Under the pieces are notes generated by a model. It was given only the letters and a program-made list of their open reading frames with translations, made no database searches and was not told the DNA's origin. The position numbers and the translations under genes are program-made. From Frankiales bacterium (GTDB lineage: Bacteria; Actinomycetota; Actinomycetes; Mycobacteriales; SCTD01), in NCBI GenBank assembly GCA_025465145.1, contig JAODNS010000234.1:1-5396 (forward strand): a DNA stretch of 5,396 nucleotides, given 5' to 3'. Below are positions 1 through 5,396 of the stretch, one piece after another (positions within the stretch are counted from its first letter, which is position 1; each line of letters begins with the position of its first letter).

Positions 1-833
1 CCGGGCGGGCCGTAGAGCAGCACGCCCTTCGGCGGCCGCAGCTGGTGCTCCTTGAACAGCTCCTTGTGCAGGAACGGCAGCTCGAACGCGTCGCGGATCG
101 CCTCGATCTGGCTGGCCAGGCCGCCGATGTCGGCGTAGTCGATGTCGGGGACCTCCTCGAGGACGAGCTCCTCGACCTCGCTCTTGGGGATCCGCTCGTA
201 GACGTAGCCGCTGCGGGTCTCCAGCAGCAGCGAGTCGCCGGCCTTCAGCGGCTGGTCCCGGAGGGAGTCGGCGAGCATCACGACCCGCTCCTCGTCGGTG
301 TGGCCGATGACGAGCGCCCGCTCGCCGTCCTCGAGCAGCTCCTTGAGCATCACGACGTCGCCCTGGCGCTCGAACTCGAGGGCCGCGACCACGTTGAGGG
401 CCTCGTTGAGCATGACCTCCTGGCCGCGGCGGAGCTCCTTGACCTCGACGGCCGGCGACACCGTCACGCGCAGCTTGCGGCCGCCGGTGAAGATGTCGAT
501 GGTGTCCTCGTCGTGGATCCCGAGGAACACGCCGAACCCGCTCGGCGGCTGGGCGAGGCGCTCGACCTCCTCCTTGAGGGCGATGATCTGGTCGCGCGCC
601 TCCTTGAGGGTGCCGACGAGGCGGTCGTTCTGCCCGGTGGCGCCTGCCAGGGACTGCTGCGCCTCGGCGAGCCGCTCCTCGAGGTGGCGGACCTGGCGGG
701 GCGAGTCGGAGAGCTTGCGCCGCAGGACGGCGACCTCCTCCTCGAGGTAGCTCACCTGCGCGGTGAGCTCCTGGACCTGCTTGGCTCGGGGCTCGTCGCT
801 GCCGTCCGAGGTGCCTGCGCGCGTGCCGGCCAT
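1..833 (-). CDS. arc: Proteasome-associated AAA+ ATPase ARC/Mpa, N-terminal part (cut by window edge)
   Basis: This is the ATPase that captures pupylated proteins and threads them into the 20S proteasome in the cytoplasm (Mpa in mycobacteria, ARC elsewhere). The 277 complete codons visible show the family layout. There is an N-terminal coiled coil at about residues 17-94, rich in Leu/Glu/Arg heptads, which binds Pup in Mpa. A double OB-fold region follows at about 97-225 (starting PPSGFGVFLGIHDED). The AAA domain begins at about 229 with VPDIDYADIGGL and runs to LLYGPP, where the window cuts the Walker A loop. The remaining ATPase module and the C-terminal proteasome-docking tail lie outside. 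The ATG at 833-831 is supported by a strong Shine-Dalgarno (GGGGGAGG) eight bases upstream. The gene is separated from trmI by about 340 bases and seems to have its own promoter. The dop, pup and proteasome genes usually follow in actinobacteria, but this cannot be seen here. Family assignment is very secure. Confidence 0.96.
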   Translation of the reverse strand, partial: MAGTRAGTSDGSDEPRAKQVQELTAQVSYLEEEVAVLRRKLSDSPRQVRHLEERLAEAQQSLAGATGQNDRLVGTLKEARDQIIALKEEVERLAQPPSGFGVFLGIHDEDTIDIFTGGRKLRVTVSPAVEVKELRRGQEVMLNEALNVVAALEFERQGDVVMLKELLEDGERALVIGHTDEERVVMLADSLRDQPLKAGDSLLLETRSGYVYERIPKSEVEELVLEEVPDIDYADIGGLASQIEAIRDAFELPFLHKELFKEHQLRPPKGVLLYGPP

Positions 834-840
834 GAGTCCC

Positions 841-849
841 ACCTCCCCC
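841..849 (-). promoter_or_regulatory. Ribosome binding site of arc
   Basis: On the minus strand the sequence reads GGGGGAGGT, followed by seven bases and then the ATG. It is the strongest Shine-Dalgarno in the window and fixes the arc start at 833. Confidence 0.75.
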
Positions 850-866
850 GTCGCTGGGTCGTCCGC

Positions 867-900
867 ATCCTATGTACGGCGCAAGCCCTGCAGCGGTTCC
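867..900 (-). promoter_or_regulatory. Candidate arc promoter, ECF-sigma-like with an overlapping -10 alternative
   Basis: Reading the minus strand, GGAAC (900-896) is followed by exactly 18 bases and then GTA (877-875). SigH/SigR-type ECF promoters of actinobacteria have GGAA(T/C), about 18 bases, then GTT, so this is one base off that pattern with correct spacing. A vegetative-type -10, TAGGAT (872-867), lies just downstream but lacks a recognisable -35. Either would start transcription about 25-35 bases before the arc ATG, leaving room for the ribosome binding site. The assignment is by pattern only. Confidence 0.35.
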
Positions 901-1023
901 GCCACCCTGTCACCCCGCCGGCGCCTCGGCACCCGCGAACCGCCGACCCGGCCACACATCCCTTGCCGCTGGAGTGGCGGCCGTTCCACCGGGAAGCAGA
1001 CCGGCGTGAACCCGTTTCGGCGC

Positions 1024-1043
1024 CGCACGGCTGCGGCCGTGCG
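1024..1043 (-). repeat. Perfect 8-bp inverted repeat in the arc upstream region
   Basis: CGCACGGC, a four-base loop TGCG, then GCCGTGCG form a perfect eight-pair GC-rich stem. It lies about 130 bases past the trmI stop and about 120 bases before the candidate arc promoter. No T-run follows on either strand. It could be a second terminator of the T-less actinobacterial kind, or an operator. Its role is unknown. Confidence 0.35.
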
Positions 1044-1145
1044 ACTGCCCGTCGCCGCGGTCCCCCCTTCGCGCCTGCGGCGCCGCCGAGCGGCTCGACG
1101 TCGTCGCCCGTGAGCAAGGTCGACGTCGCCGCCGTCGTCGGGACG

Positions 1146-1160
1146 TCCGGGCGGCCCGGA
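1146..1160 (-). terminator. Candidate T-less terminator after trmI
   Basis: TCCGGG, loop CCG, CCCGGA form a perfect six-pair stem beginning 16 bases after the trmI stop codon. No T-tract follows. Such I-shaped GC hairpins are often proposed as terminators in actinobacteria, and the position right after the last gene of a cluster fits. The stem is short, so support is moderate. Confidence 0.35.
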
Positions 1161-1176
1161 TGAGCAGCCCCCGCCG

Positions 1177-2103
1177 CTAGGGCAGCTCGGGCCGGAACGG
1201 CTCGTCGGTCGGGGCCTGCGACTCCGTCGCGGGCTCGCCGTACATCCCCTTGCTCGGCCGGCGGCGGCGCAGCGGCGGCTCCACGCCGTCGGCGAGCCGG
1301 CGGGAAGTGCACAGGAAGCCGGTGTGCCCGACCATCCGGTGCTCCGGCCGTACCGCCAGCCCCTCCACGTGCCAGCCGCGGACCATCGACTCCCAGGACG
1401 TCGGCTCCATGAACGAGCCGTGCGCCCGCAGCGCCTCCACGGTGGTGGACAGCTGCGTCGTCGTGGCGACGTAGCAGCAGATGAGGCCGCCGGGGCGCAG
1501 CGCCCGCGCGACGGCGTCGAGCGTCTCCCACGGCGCGAGCATGTCCAGGACGACCCGGTCGACGTCCGTCTCGTCCAGCGCCTCCTGCAGGTCGCCGACG
1601 GTGACCGTCCACGCGGGGTGCGGGCCGCCGAAGAAGCGCTCGACGTTCGCCTGCGCGATCGTCGCGAAGTCCTCGCGGCGCTCGTACGAGGACAGCCGGC
1701 CGGTGTCGCCGACCGCCCGCAGCAGTGACATCGACAGGGCTCCGGAGCCGACGCCCGCCTCCACGACGTGCGCGCCGGGGAAGATGTCGGCCATCTGCAC
1801 GACCTGGCCGGCGTCCTTCGGGTAGACGACCTGCGCGCCGCGCGGCATCGACAGGACGAAGTCGGACAGCAGCGGCCGCAGCGCGAGGTACTGCGTCACG
1901 CCGATCGTCACGACGACGCCCTCGGGGCCGCCGATGAGGTCGTCGTGCTGAAGGATCCCCTTGTGGGTGTGGAAGGCCTTGCCGGCCTCCAGGGTGATCG
2001 TGTGCATCCGGCCCTTGGGGTCGGTGAGCTGCACCTGGTCACCCACCTGCAGCGGTCCGCGTCGACGCGCCGCCCCTGTCGTGGTCGGGCGGTCAGAGGT
2101 CAC
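1177..2103 (-). CDS. trmI: tRNA (adenine-58-N1)-methyltransferase TrmI
   Basis: This enzyme methylates N1 of adenine 58 in the T-loop of tRNAs using S-adenosylmethionine; bacterial and archaeal TrmI acts as a homotetramer. The 308-residue protein follows the mycobacterial Rv2118c enzyme as I recall it almost throughout. An N-terminal beta domain contains GDQVQLTDPKGR and FHTHKG, followed by SMPRGAQVVYPKDAGQ. The SAM-binding loop VEAGVGSGALS is at about 115-125, the active-site segment VLDMLAPWE at about 185-193, and SWESMVRGWHVEGLAVRP with GHTGFL near the C-terminus. The tail after about 275 is basic, then acidic, and longer than that of Rv2118c. The GTG at 2103 is the only start left before an in-frame stop at 2118-2116, which is the stop of the upstream gene. 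It is preceded by a C/T-rich stretch with no Shine-Dalgarno, so translation is probably coupled to the gene 12 bases upstream. The start is slightly uncertain; the function is secure. Confidence 0.95.
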   Translation of the reverse strand: MTSDRPTTTGAARRRGPLQVGDQVQLTDPKGRMHTITLEAGKAFHTHKGILQHDDLIGGPEGVVVTIGVTQYLALRPLLSDFVLSMPRGAQVVYPKDAGQVVQMADIFPGAHVVEAGVGSGALSMSLLRAVGDTGRLSSYERREDFATIAQANVERFFGGPHPAWTVTVGDLQEALDETDVDRVVLDMLAPWETLDAVARALRPGGLICCYVATTTQLSTTVEALRAHGSFMEPTSWESMVRGWHVEGLAVRPEHRMVGHTGFLCTSRRLADGVEPPLRRRRPSKGMYGEPATESQAPTDEPFRPELP

Positions 2104-2115
2104 AGGAAGTGCAGG

Positions 2116-3351
2116 CTACCGGGCTGACTTCCCCCAGCGCCGCGCTCCGTCCTTGCCCGCGGGTGCCGGCGGCGCGCCGAGGGCGCGCCACGTGGCAGGT
2201 CGCACGACCGGCTCCGCCTTGAGGCTGTGGGAGGCGTTGTACGCGGTCACCGCCGCGGCCGTCTTCGGGCCGAAGGCGCCGTCGGCGGTCAGGCGCAGCG
2301 CCTTCTGGAGTGCGACCACGGGGGCACCTTTGGCGCCTTGGACGAGCGTGAGGCCCGCGTACGGGGCCAGCGCGCGGTTCAGCGGCGCCGGCGGCGCGAG
2401 CACGGCCACCGGCTTGGTCACCACGGGGACCGGTGCGGCCACCGGCTTGGTCACCACGGGGACCGGTGCGGCTACGGCGACGGCAGTCACCACCGGCTTG
2501 CGCAGCTCGGCCCACGTGGCCTCGTCCGTGCTGCCGGTCGCGGGCAGGCCGTGGGCGCTCTGGAAGGCGTTCAGCGCGGACGTGGTCTGGGCGCCGAACG
2601 CGCCGTCCACCGCGAGCTTGAGGCGGGTCTGCAGCTGGGCGACGTACGGGCCGGTCGCGCCCTTGGTGAGGACGGGCGAGCCGGTCAGCGACATCGGGGA
2701 GATCGCCGGCGGGCAGGTCGGCGTGGTCCGCGGCGTGCTCCAGCGCTCGACCGGCAGGCCGACGTAGGTGCGGCACGGGCCGTAGTCGGTGGGGGCGGCG
2801 ACGCCGGTCCAGAACGAGGTCGCCTTCATGGCGCCGTTCCACGACAGCGAGATGTGGATGTGGTCGGTGTGCGCCTCGGCGCCGCTGTAGGCCTTCCAGC
2901 CGCTGCCGTACGAGCCCCAGATCCGGCCGTTCCAGATGACGTACATGATCCCGAGCCGCCGCGCGTTGTAGCCGGCCACGCCGTCGTCGCCCGGCTCGAG
3001 CAGCCAGGTCAGGAACTGCTCGGCGATCGCCTTCTCCTCGGGCACCGAGACGTTCAGGCCCCAGTCGAACGCGCGACCCTCCTTGTGCTCGCTGGTGTTG
3101 CCGACGCTGCAGGTGCGGGTGATCCCGAGGTCGCGCCCGCCGTAGGTCTGCAGCAGGAGGGTGCGCAGCGCGGCGGTGCCGGGCTTCGCGGTCGGGTCGC
3201 ACGACGTCTGCGGCAGGTACGGGCTGAGGACCTCGACCACGGCCGGCGCGGCGGCCGGCGCCGTCGGGTTCTGGACGGCCGCGAGGGCGGGGCTGGCCAG
3301 CAGGAGCGCGCCGAGAACGGCGGCCGCGACCAGGCCCAGGGTGCGACGCAT
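2116..3351 (-). CDS. Secreted M15-like peptidase with two peptidoglycan-binding domains
   Basis: This 411-residue exported protein is likely to act on or attach to cell-wall peptidoglycan. A clear signal peptide occupies residues 1-24 (basic MRR, hydrophobic core, ASPALA cleavage motif). The catalytic-looking domain, at about 40-190, has SEHKEGRAFDW (H89, D96) and AHTDHIHISL (D163, H166), matching the HxxxxxxD and (E/D)xxH zinc pattern of M15-type D,D-peptidases and the related ARB_07466-type C-terminal domain. Cysteines C51, C81, C193 and C213 could form disulfides outside the cell. Two PG_binding_1 domains follow at about 223-284 (VDGAFGAQTTSALNAFQ) and 332-391 (ADGAFGPKTAAAVTAYN). A Val/Pro/Ala/Lys linker with a duplicated 11-residue unit separates them. 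The tail is basic. I chose the ATG at 3351 because it gives a compact signal peptide and a -10 element sits seven bases upstream; a GTG at 3384 would add 11 residues. The substrate is inferred, and no gene name is recognised. Confidence 0.85.
   Translation of the reverse strand: MRRTLGLVAAAVLGALLLASPALAAVQNPTAPAAAPAVVEVLSPYLPQTSCDPTAKPGTAALRTLLLQTYGGRDLGITRTCSVGNTSEHKEGRAFDWGLNVSVPEEKAIAEQFLTWLLEPGDDGVAGYNARRLGIMYVIWNGRIWGSYGSGWKAYSGAEAHTDHIHISLSWNGAMKATSFWTGVAAPTDYGPCRTYVGLPVERWSTPRTTPTCPPAISPMSLTGSPVLTKGATGPYVAQLQTRLKLAVDGAFGAQTTSALNAFQSAHGLPATGSTDEATWAELRKPVVTAVAVAAPVPVVTKPVAAPVPVVTKPVAVLAPPAPLNRALAPYAGLTLVQGAKGAPVVALQKALRLTADGAFGPKTAAAVTAYNASHSLKAEPVVRPATWRALGAPPAPAGKDGARRWGKSAR
2403..2472 (-). 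repeat. 33-bp tandem repeat coding the inter-domain linker
   Basis: Two identical 33-base units (2404-2436 and 2437-2469, with identity extending one base before and three bases after) encode VAAPVPVVTKP twice in the linker between the two peptidoglycan-binding domains. A decayed third copy containing caccggcttg is at about 2486-2500. The perfect identity points to recent duplication, and the period keeps the reading frame. Confidence 0.9.
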
Positions 3352-3358
3352 GGGACTG

Positions 3359-3386
3359 AGTATCACTTGTGAGGTTTCGCCCACAA
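3359..3386 (-). promoter_or_regulatory. Candidate leaderless promoter of the peptidoglycan-binding protein gene
   Basis: On the minus strand GATACT (3364-3359) ends seven bases before the ATG at 3351, and TTGTGG (3386-3381) lies 16 bases upstream of it. This spacing would start transcription at or next to the A of the ATG, giving a leaderless mRNA, which is common in actinobacteria. It would explain why no Shine-Dalgarno precedes the ATG. The -35 match is weak (3 of 6). Confidence 0.4.
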
Positions 3387-3412
3387 CCCGCTCGACCTTG
3401 AGCCGACCTGCC

Positions 3413-4159
3413 TCAGGAGGTGCGGACGAGCTCCCGGAGGTCGGCGACGGAGACCTCCGCCATGCTGCTGCGGACCAGCCGGCGAGGGCCGGTCTGCACG
3501 TGCACGCCGGCCACGCTGGGCACCGCCACGACCGCGCAGCCGGCGGCAGTCCCGCTGGCCACGCCCGCGGGCGAGTCCTCCAGCACGACGCAGCGGGCGG
3601 GCTCGACGCCGAGGCGCTCGCAGGTGAGCAGGTACGGCTCCGGGTGCGGCTTGCCCTGCCGCACCTCGTCGCCGGCCACCGTGACGCGGAACCGGCCGAT
3701 CCCGTGCTCGAGGACGGCGTCGACGAGCACGCGGTACGAGGACGAGACCAGCGCGACCGGCACCTCCTGCACGGCGAGCTCGTCGAGCAGCTCCCGCACG
3801 CCCGGCAGCACGACGACGTCCTGCGCGAACAACTCGACCATCCGCTCCAGCAGCCAGCAGGAGGTGTCGGCGACGGCGACGTCCGTCGGCTCGATCCCGT
3901 ACCAGCGCAGGATCGTCGGTACGGCGACCTCGAGCCGGGTGCCGACGATCTGCGCCTTGAGCTCGTCGCTCCACGTGCCGCCGAGCCGCTGGGCCAGCTC
4001 CTCCTCGGCGACGGTCCACACCGGCTCGGTGTCGACGAGCAGCCCGTCCATGTCCCACAGGACCGCCTGCAGCCCGCTGCGCCCCCGCCGGCGACGCAGC
4101 ACCCGCGCGAACAGGGCGGGGACGAGCTCGTCGCGGTCGTCCCAGGCGCGGGTGGTCAC
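3413..4159 (-). CDS. HAD-superfamily phosphatase / phosphoglucomutase-like hydrolase
   Basis: This is a 248-residue cytoplasmic haloacid dehalogenase-type phosphatase of the beta-phosphoglucomutase-like subgroup, with a helical cap inserted after motif I. All four motifs are present. Motif I is DMDGLLVDTEP with nucleophile D36 and acid D38; motif II is ALVSSS with S139; motif III is K170 in GKPHPEPYL; motif IV is LEDSPAG with E194 and D195. The enzyme should be active, probably on a small phosphorylated sugar or similar metabolite, but the substrate cannot be read from the sequence. The GTG at 4159 overlaps the stop of the protease gene as GTGA and has AAGG ten bases upstream, pointing to translational coupling. 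This start gives about 30 residues before the domain, ending in a basic RRRRGR run. A GTG at codon 20 would remove most of that extension but has no visible ribosome binding site. Confidence 0.92.
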   Translation of the reverse strand: MTTRAWDDRDELVPALFARVLRRRRGRSGLQAVLWDMDGLLVDTEPVWTVAEEELAQRLGGTWSDELKAQIVGTRLEVAVPTILRWYGIEPTDVAVADTSCWLLERMVELFAQDVVVLPGVRELLDELAVQEVPVALVSSSYRVLVDAVLEHGIGRFRVTVAGDEVRQGKPHPEPYLLTCERLGVEPARCVVLEDSPAGVASGTAAGCAVVAVPSVAGVHVQTGPRRLVRSSMAEVSVADLRELVRTS

Positions 4160-5277
4160 GGCGCCAGCACCTTCGCGACGTCCTGCGCGACCAGGACGCG
4201 CACCTCGCCGGTGGCCGGGTCGGTGGTGACGTACTCCGAGGCCGGGGTCGCGCGCATGGCGGCCAGCAGGCCCTCGCCGGCGAGGCCGACGTCGAGCTGC
4301 AGGCCGGGCTCCACCCGGCGGGCGAGCGTGCCGACGGCTACCCACGGCCGGCGCTGCTCCGGCGTCGCGAGCACGGCCGCCTCGCTGACGACCCCTTCGA
4401 GCCGGCCCGCGCTGTCCACGACGACCAGCGCGTGGACGTTCGCCGCCTGGGCCCGGCGGACGGCCTCGGCGAGCGGCAGGTCGGCGGGTACGCGCAGCGC
4501 GGGGCGGGCCAGCGCTGCGACGCTCACCTGCGGCAGGCGGCTGATCGCCTCCGACCGGCGCAGGGCGGCGGTCGCTCCGCTGTAGACGAAGGCCGCCAGC
4601 AGGCCGGCGAAGATCACGTTGCCGGCGTTGTTGCTCCCGTAGCCGAGCGCGGGCAGCAGCCCGACGAGCACGAGCGGCAGCACCACGAGCGCGATGACCC
4701 GGCCGGACCACGCCGCCGCGCGGGTGGCCCGCTCCGGGTCGCCGACGAGCCGCCAGACGACCGAGCGGAGGACCCGGCCACCGTCGAGCGGCAGTCCGGG
4801 CAGCAGGTTGACGGCAGCGATGAGCCCGTTGGTGATCGCGATGTTCTCGCAGATGCGGCCGGACAGCGTGTCCGTCCCGAACACCGGCACCAGCGCGACG
4901 CCGACGGCGGCGAGCAGCAGGGACACCATCGGACCGGCGACGGCGACGGAGTACTCCCGCGCCGGCGTCTGCGGCGGCTCCGTCACCTCGGTGAAGCCAG
5001 CGAGGAACGTGATGGTGATGCTGCGCACCGGCAGGCCGAGCAGTCGCGCGACGACGCAGTGGCCGATCTCGTGCAGCAGCACCGACAGGCCGAGCAGCGC
5101 CGCGAACGAGGCGCTGACGACGTAGGCCTGCGTCTGCCCCAGCCGCTCGACGAGTTGTGGCGACAGCGCGAGGACCAGCAGCGCCGCGAGCAGGAACCAC
5201 GACGGCGCGATGTACACCGGGACACCCAGGACGCGGCCGAGCCGGAGCCCGGGGCGTCGGACCGGCGCGTCGCTCAC
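4156..5277 (-). CDS. M50 site-2 intramembrane metalloprotease with tandem CBS domains (Rip3-like)
   Basis: This 373-residue membrane zinc protease belongs to the S2P family, CBS-domain branch (SpoIVFB/Rip3 group), which cleaves membrane-embedded substrates in regulated intramembrane proteolysis. The zinc motif HEIGH is at 69-73 (ligands H69 and H73, catalytic E70). The third ligand D165 lies in NLLPGLPLDGGR. Hydrophobic segments are at about 23-40, 52-68, 110-132, 146-162, 190-210 and 218-238, so five or six membrane spans. The segment AGFTEVTEP, between the two motifs, corresponds to the membrane-reentrant loop of the family. Two CBS domains, at about 249-305 and 308-370, face the cytoplasm in the family model and may sense nucleotides. 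The GTG at 5277 has GGAGG only two bases upstream, a tight spacing. It follows the previous gene by 10 bases and overlaps the HAD gene by four, so all three are co-transcribed. Its substrate is unknown. Confidence 0.95.
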   Translation of the reverse strand: MSDAPVRRPGLRLGRVLGVPVYIAPSWFLLAALLVLALSPQLVERLGQTQAYVVSASFAALLGLSVLLHEIGHCVVARLLGLPVRSITITFLAGFTEVTEPPQTPAREYSVAVAGPMVSLLLAAVGVALVPVFGTDTLSGRICENIAITNGLIAAVNLLPGLPLDGGRVLRSVVWRLVGDPERATRAAAWSGRVIALVVLPLVLVGLLPALGYGSNNAGNVIFAGLLAAFVYSGATAALRRSEAISRLPQVSVAALARPALRVPADLPLAEAVRRAQAANVHALVVVDSAGRLEGVVSEAAVLATPEQRRPWVAVGTLARRVEPGLQLDVGLAGEGLLAAMRATPASEYVTTDPATGEVRVLVAQDVAKVLAP

Positions 5278-5279
5278 CG

Positions 5280-5284
5280 CCTCC
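5280..5284 (-). promoter_or_regulatory. Tightly spaced ribosome binding site of the M50 protease gene
   Basis: GGAGG on the minus strand is followed by only two bases before the GTG at 5277. No better start is available: the next in-frame GTG (codon 21) would remove the conserved LGRVLGVPV segment. The short spacing suggests modest initiation or help from translation of the upstream gene. Confidence 0.5.
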
Positions 5285-5287
5285 AGA

Positions 5288-5396
5288 CTACGGCGCGAGC
5301 GGACGCGCGGCCGACCACGCGACGCCGGCGCTGAGCGGCTCGACGTGCCGCAGCTCGAGACCGGCCGACGCCGCGACGCGCGCCGCCGCGCTGCGG
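5288..5396 (-). CDS. C-terminal end of an unrecognised protein (cut by window edge)
   Basis: The minus strand stays open from the window edge to a TAG at 5290-5288, giving about 35 residues that end VEPLSAGVAWSAARPLAP. The composition is ordinary for a GC-rich gene and the stop lies 10 bases before the M50 protease start, so an upstream operon member ending here is plausible. No family can be assigned from so little sequence. RecB-type nuclease genes are often neighbours of trmI in actinobacteria, but nothing visible here tests that. The short length leaves open that it is a chance frame. Confidence 0.5.
   Translation of the reverse strand, partial: RSAAARVAASAGLELRHVEPLSAGVAWSAARPLAP

Larger units (their letters stand above)
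834..1176. other. Intergenic region between trmI and arc, no supported gene
   Basis: These 343 bases hold no coding region I can defend. Open frames crossing them are Arg/Pro/Ala-rich, resemble no family and look like by-products of high GC. What can be seen, in transcription order, is a GC hairpin just after trmI (1146-1160), two copies of the 9-mer TCGACGTCG (1120-1128 and 1095-1103), a perfect 8-bp hairpin (1024-1043), a candidate promoter (867-900) and the arc ribosome binding site. The region therefore looks like a terminator plus the regulatory leader of arc. Some actinobacteria have a small gene between trmI and arc; none is evident here. Confidence 0.6.

Noticed and set aside
763..1113. 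Plus-strand open frame in the trmI-arc gap
   Set aside because: Ser/Arg/Pro-rich low-complexity translation overlapping the arc start, typical of spurious frames at high GC.
45..1163. Plus-strand open frame of 372 codons over the arc gene and the gap
   Set aside because: It is the antisense shadow of arc. Its translation is Leu/Glu/Asp/Val-rich with no domain, while the minus strand gives an unmistakable ARC/Mpa.
752..1612. Minus-strand open frame of 286 codons bridging trmI, the gap and arc
   Set aside because: It overlaps most of trmI out of frame and the start of arc, is Arg/Ala/Gly-rich and resembles no family.
2227..3372. Long plus-strand open frame opposite the cell-wall protein gene
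   Set aside because: Antisense shadow. The minus strand encodes a signal peptide, a zinc peptidase site and two PG-binding domains.
3352..3384. GTG at 3384 as the start of the cell-wall protein
   Set aside because: It would extend the signal peptide by 11 residues and sits inside the likely promoter. The ATG at 3351 fits better, though the choice is not certain.
3405..3428. Imperfect inverted repeat ACCTCC/GGCAGGT at the end of the HAD gene as a terminator
   Set aside because: Short stem with a bulge and no T-run, overlapping the stop codon. Too weak to call.
3413..5200. One 595-codon minus-strand frame suggesting a large fusion protein
   Set aside because: Only the part below 4159 is meaningful (the HAD protein). 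Upstream of that the frame runs out of phase through the M50 protease and is Arg/Ala filler.
4432..5334. Plus-strand open frame of 300 codons opposite the M50 protease
   Set aside because: Antisense shadow rich in Arg/Asp/Gln. The minus strand carries HEIGH, LDGGR and CBS domains.

Overview
The window reads as a chromosomal piece of a very GC-rich actinobacterium that carries the Pup-proteasome system. The evidence is the strong G/C bias at third codon positions, GTG starts, and the linkage of a proteasome-activating ATPase (ARC/Mpa) with a TrmI-type tRNA methyltransferase. The species cannot be named from the sequence. All supported genes lie on the minus strand, so transcription runs from high to low coordinates.

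In transcription order, the right edge holds the last 35 or so codons of an unrecognised protein. Ten bases later comes an M50 site-2 intramembrane protease with tandem CBS domains (Rip3-like). Its stop overlaps the GTG start of a HAD-family phosphatase by four bases. These three form a tight operon. After a 61-base gap comes a secreted cell-wall protein with a signal peptide, an M15-like zinc peptidase domain and two peptidoglycan-binding domains. It has a candidate leaderless promoter. Twelve bases after its stop begins trmI, the tRNA m1A58 methyltransferase gene. A GC-rich hairpin follows trmI, then about 340 bases with no supported gene. This gap carries a candidate ECF-sigma-type promoter for arc. 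The left edge holds the N-terminal 277 codons of ARC/Mpa, cut inside its Walker A motif.

Functionally the block mixes protein quality control (ARC, the intramembrane protease), tRNA modification (TrmI), a small-molecule phosphatase and a cell-wall enzyme. The trmI-arc neighbourhood is a known actinobacterial arrangement. The secreted peptidase between the HAD gene and trmI is the least expected member. I see no CRISPR array, RNA gene, insertion sequence or phage feature, and no convincing new system. The most checkable points are the possible stress-sigma promoter of arc, the leaderless start of the cell-wall protein and its repeat-built linker.
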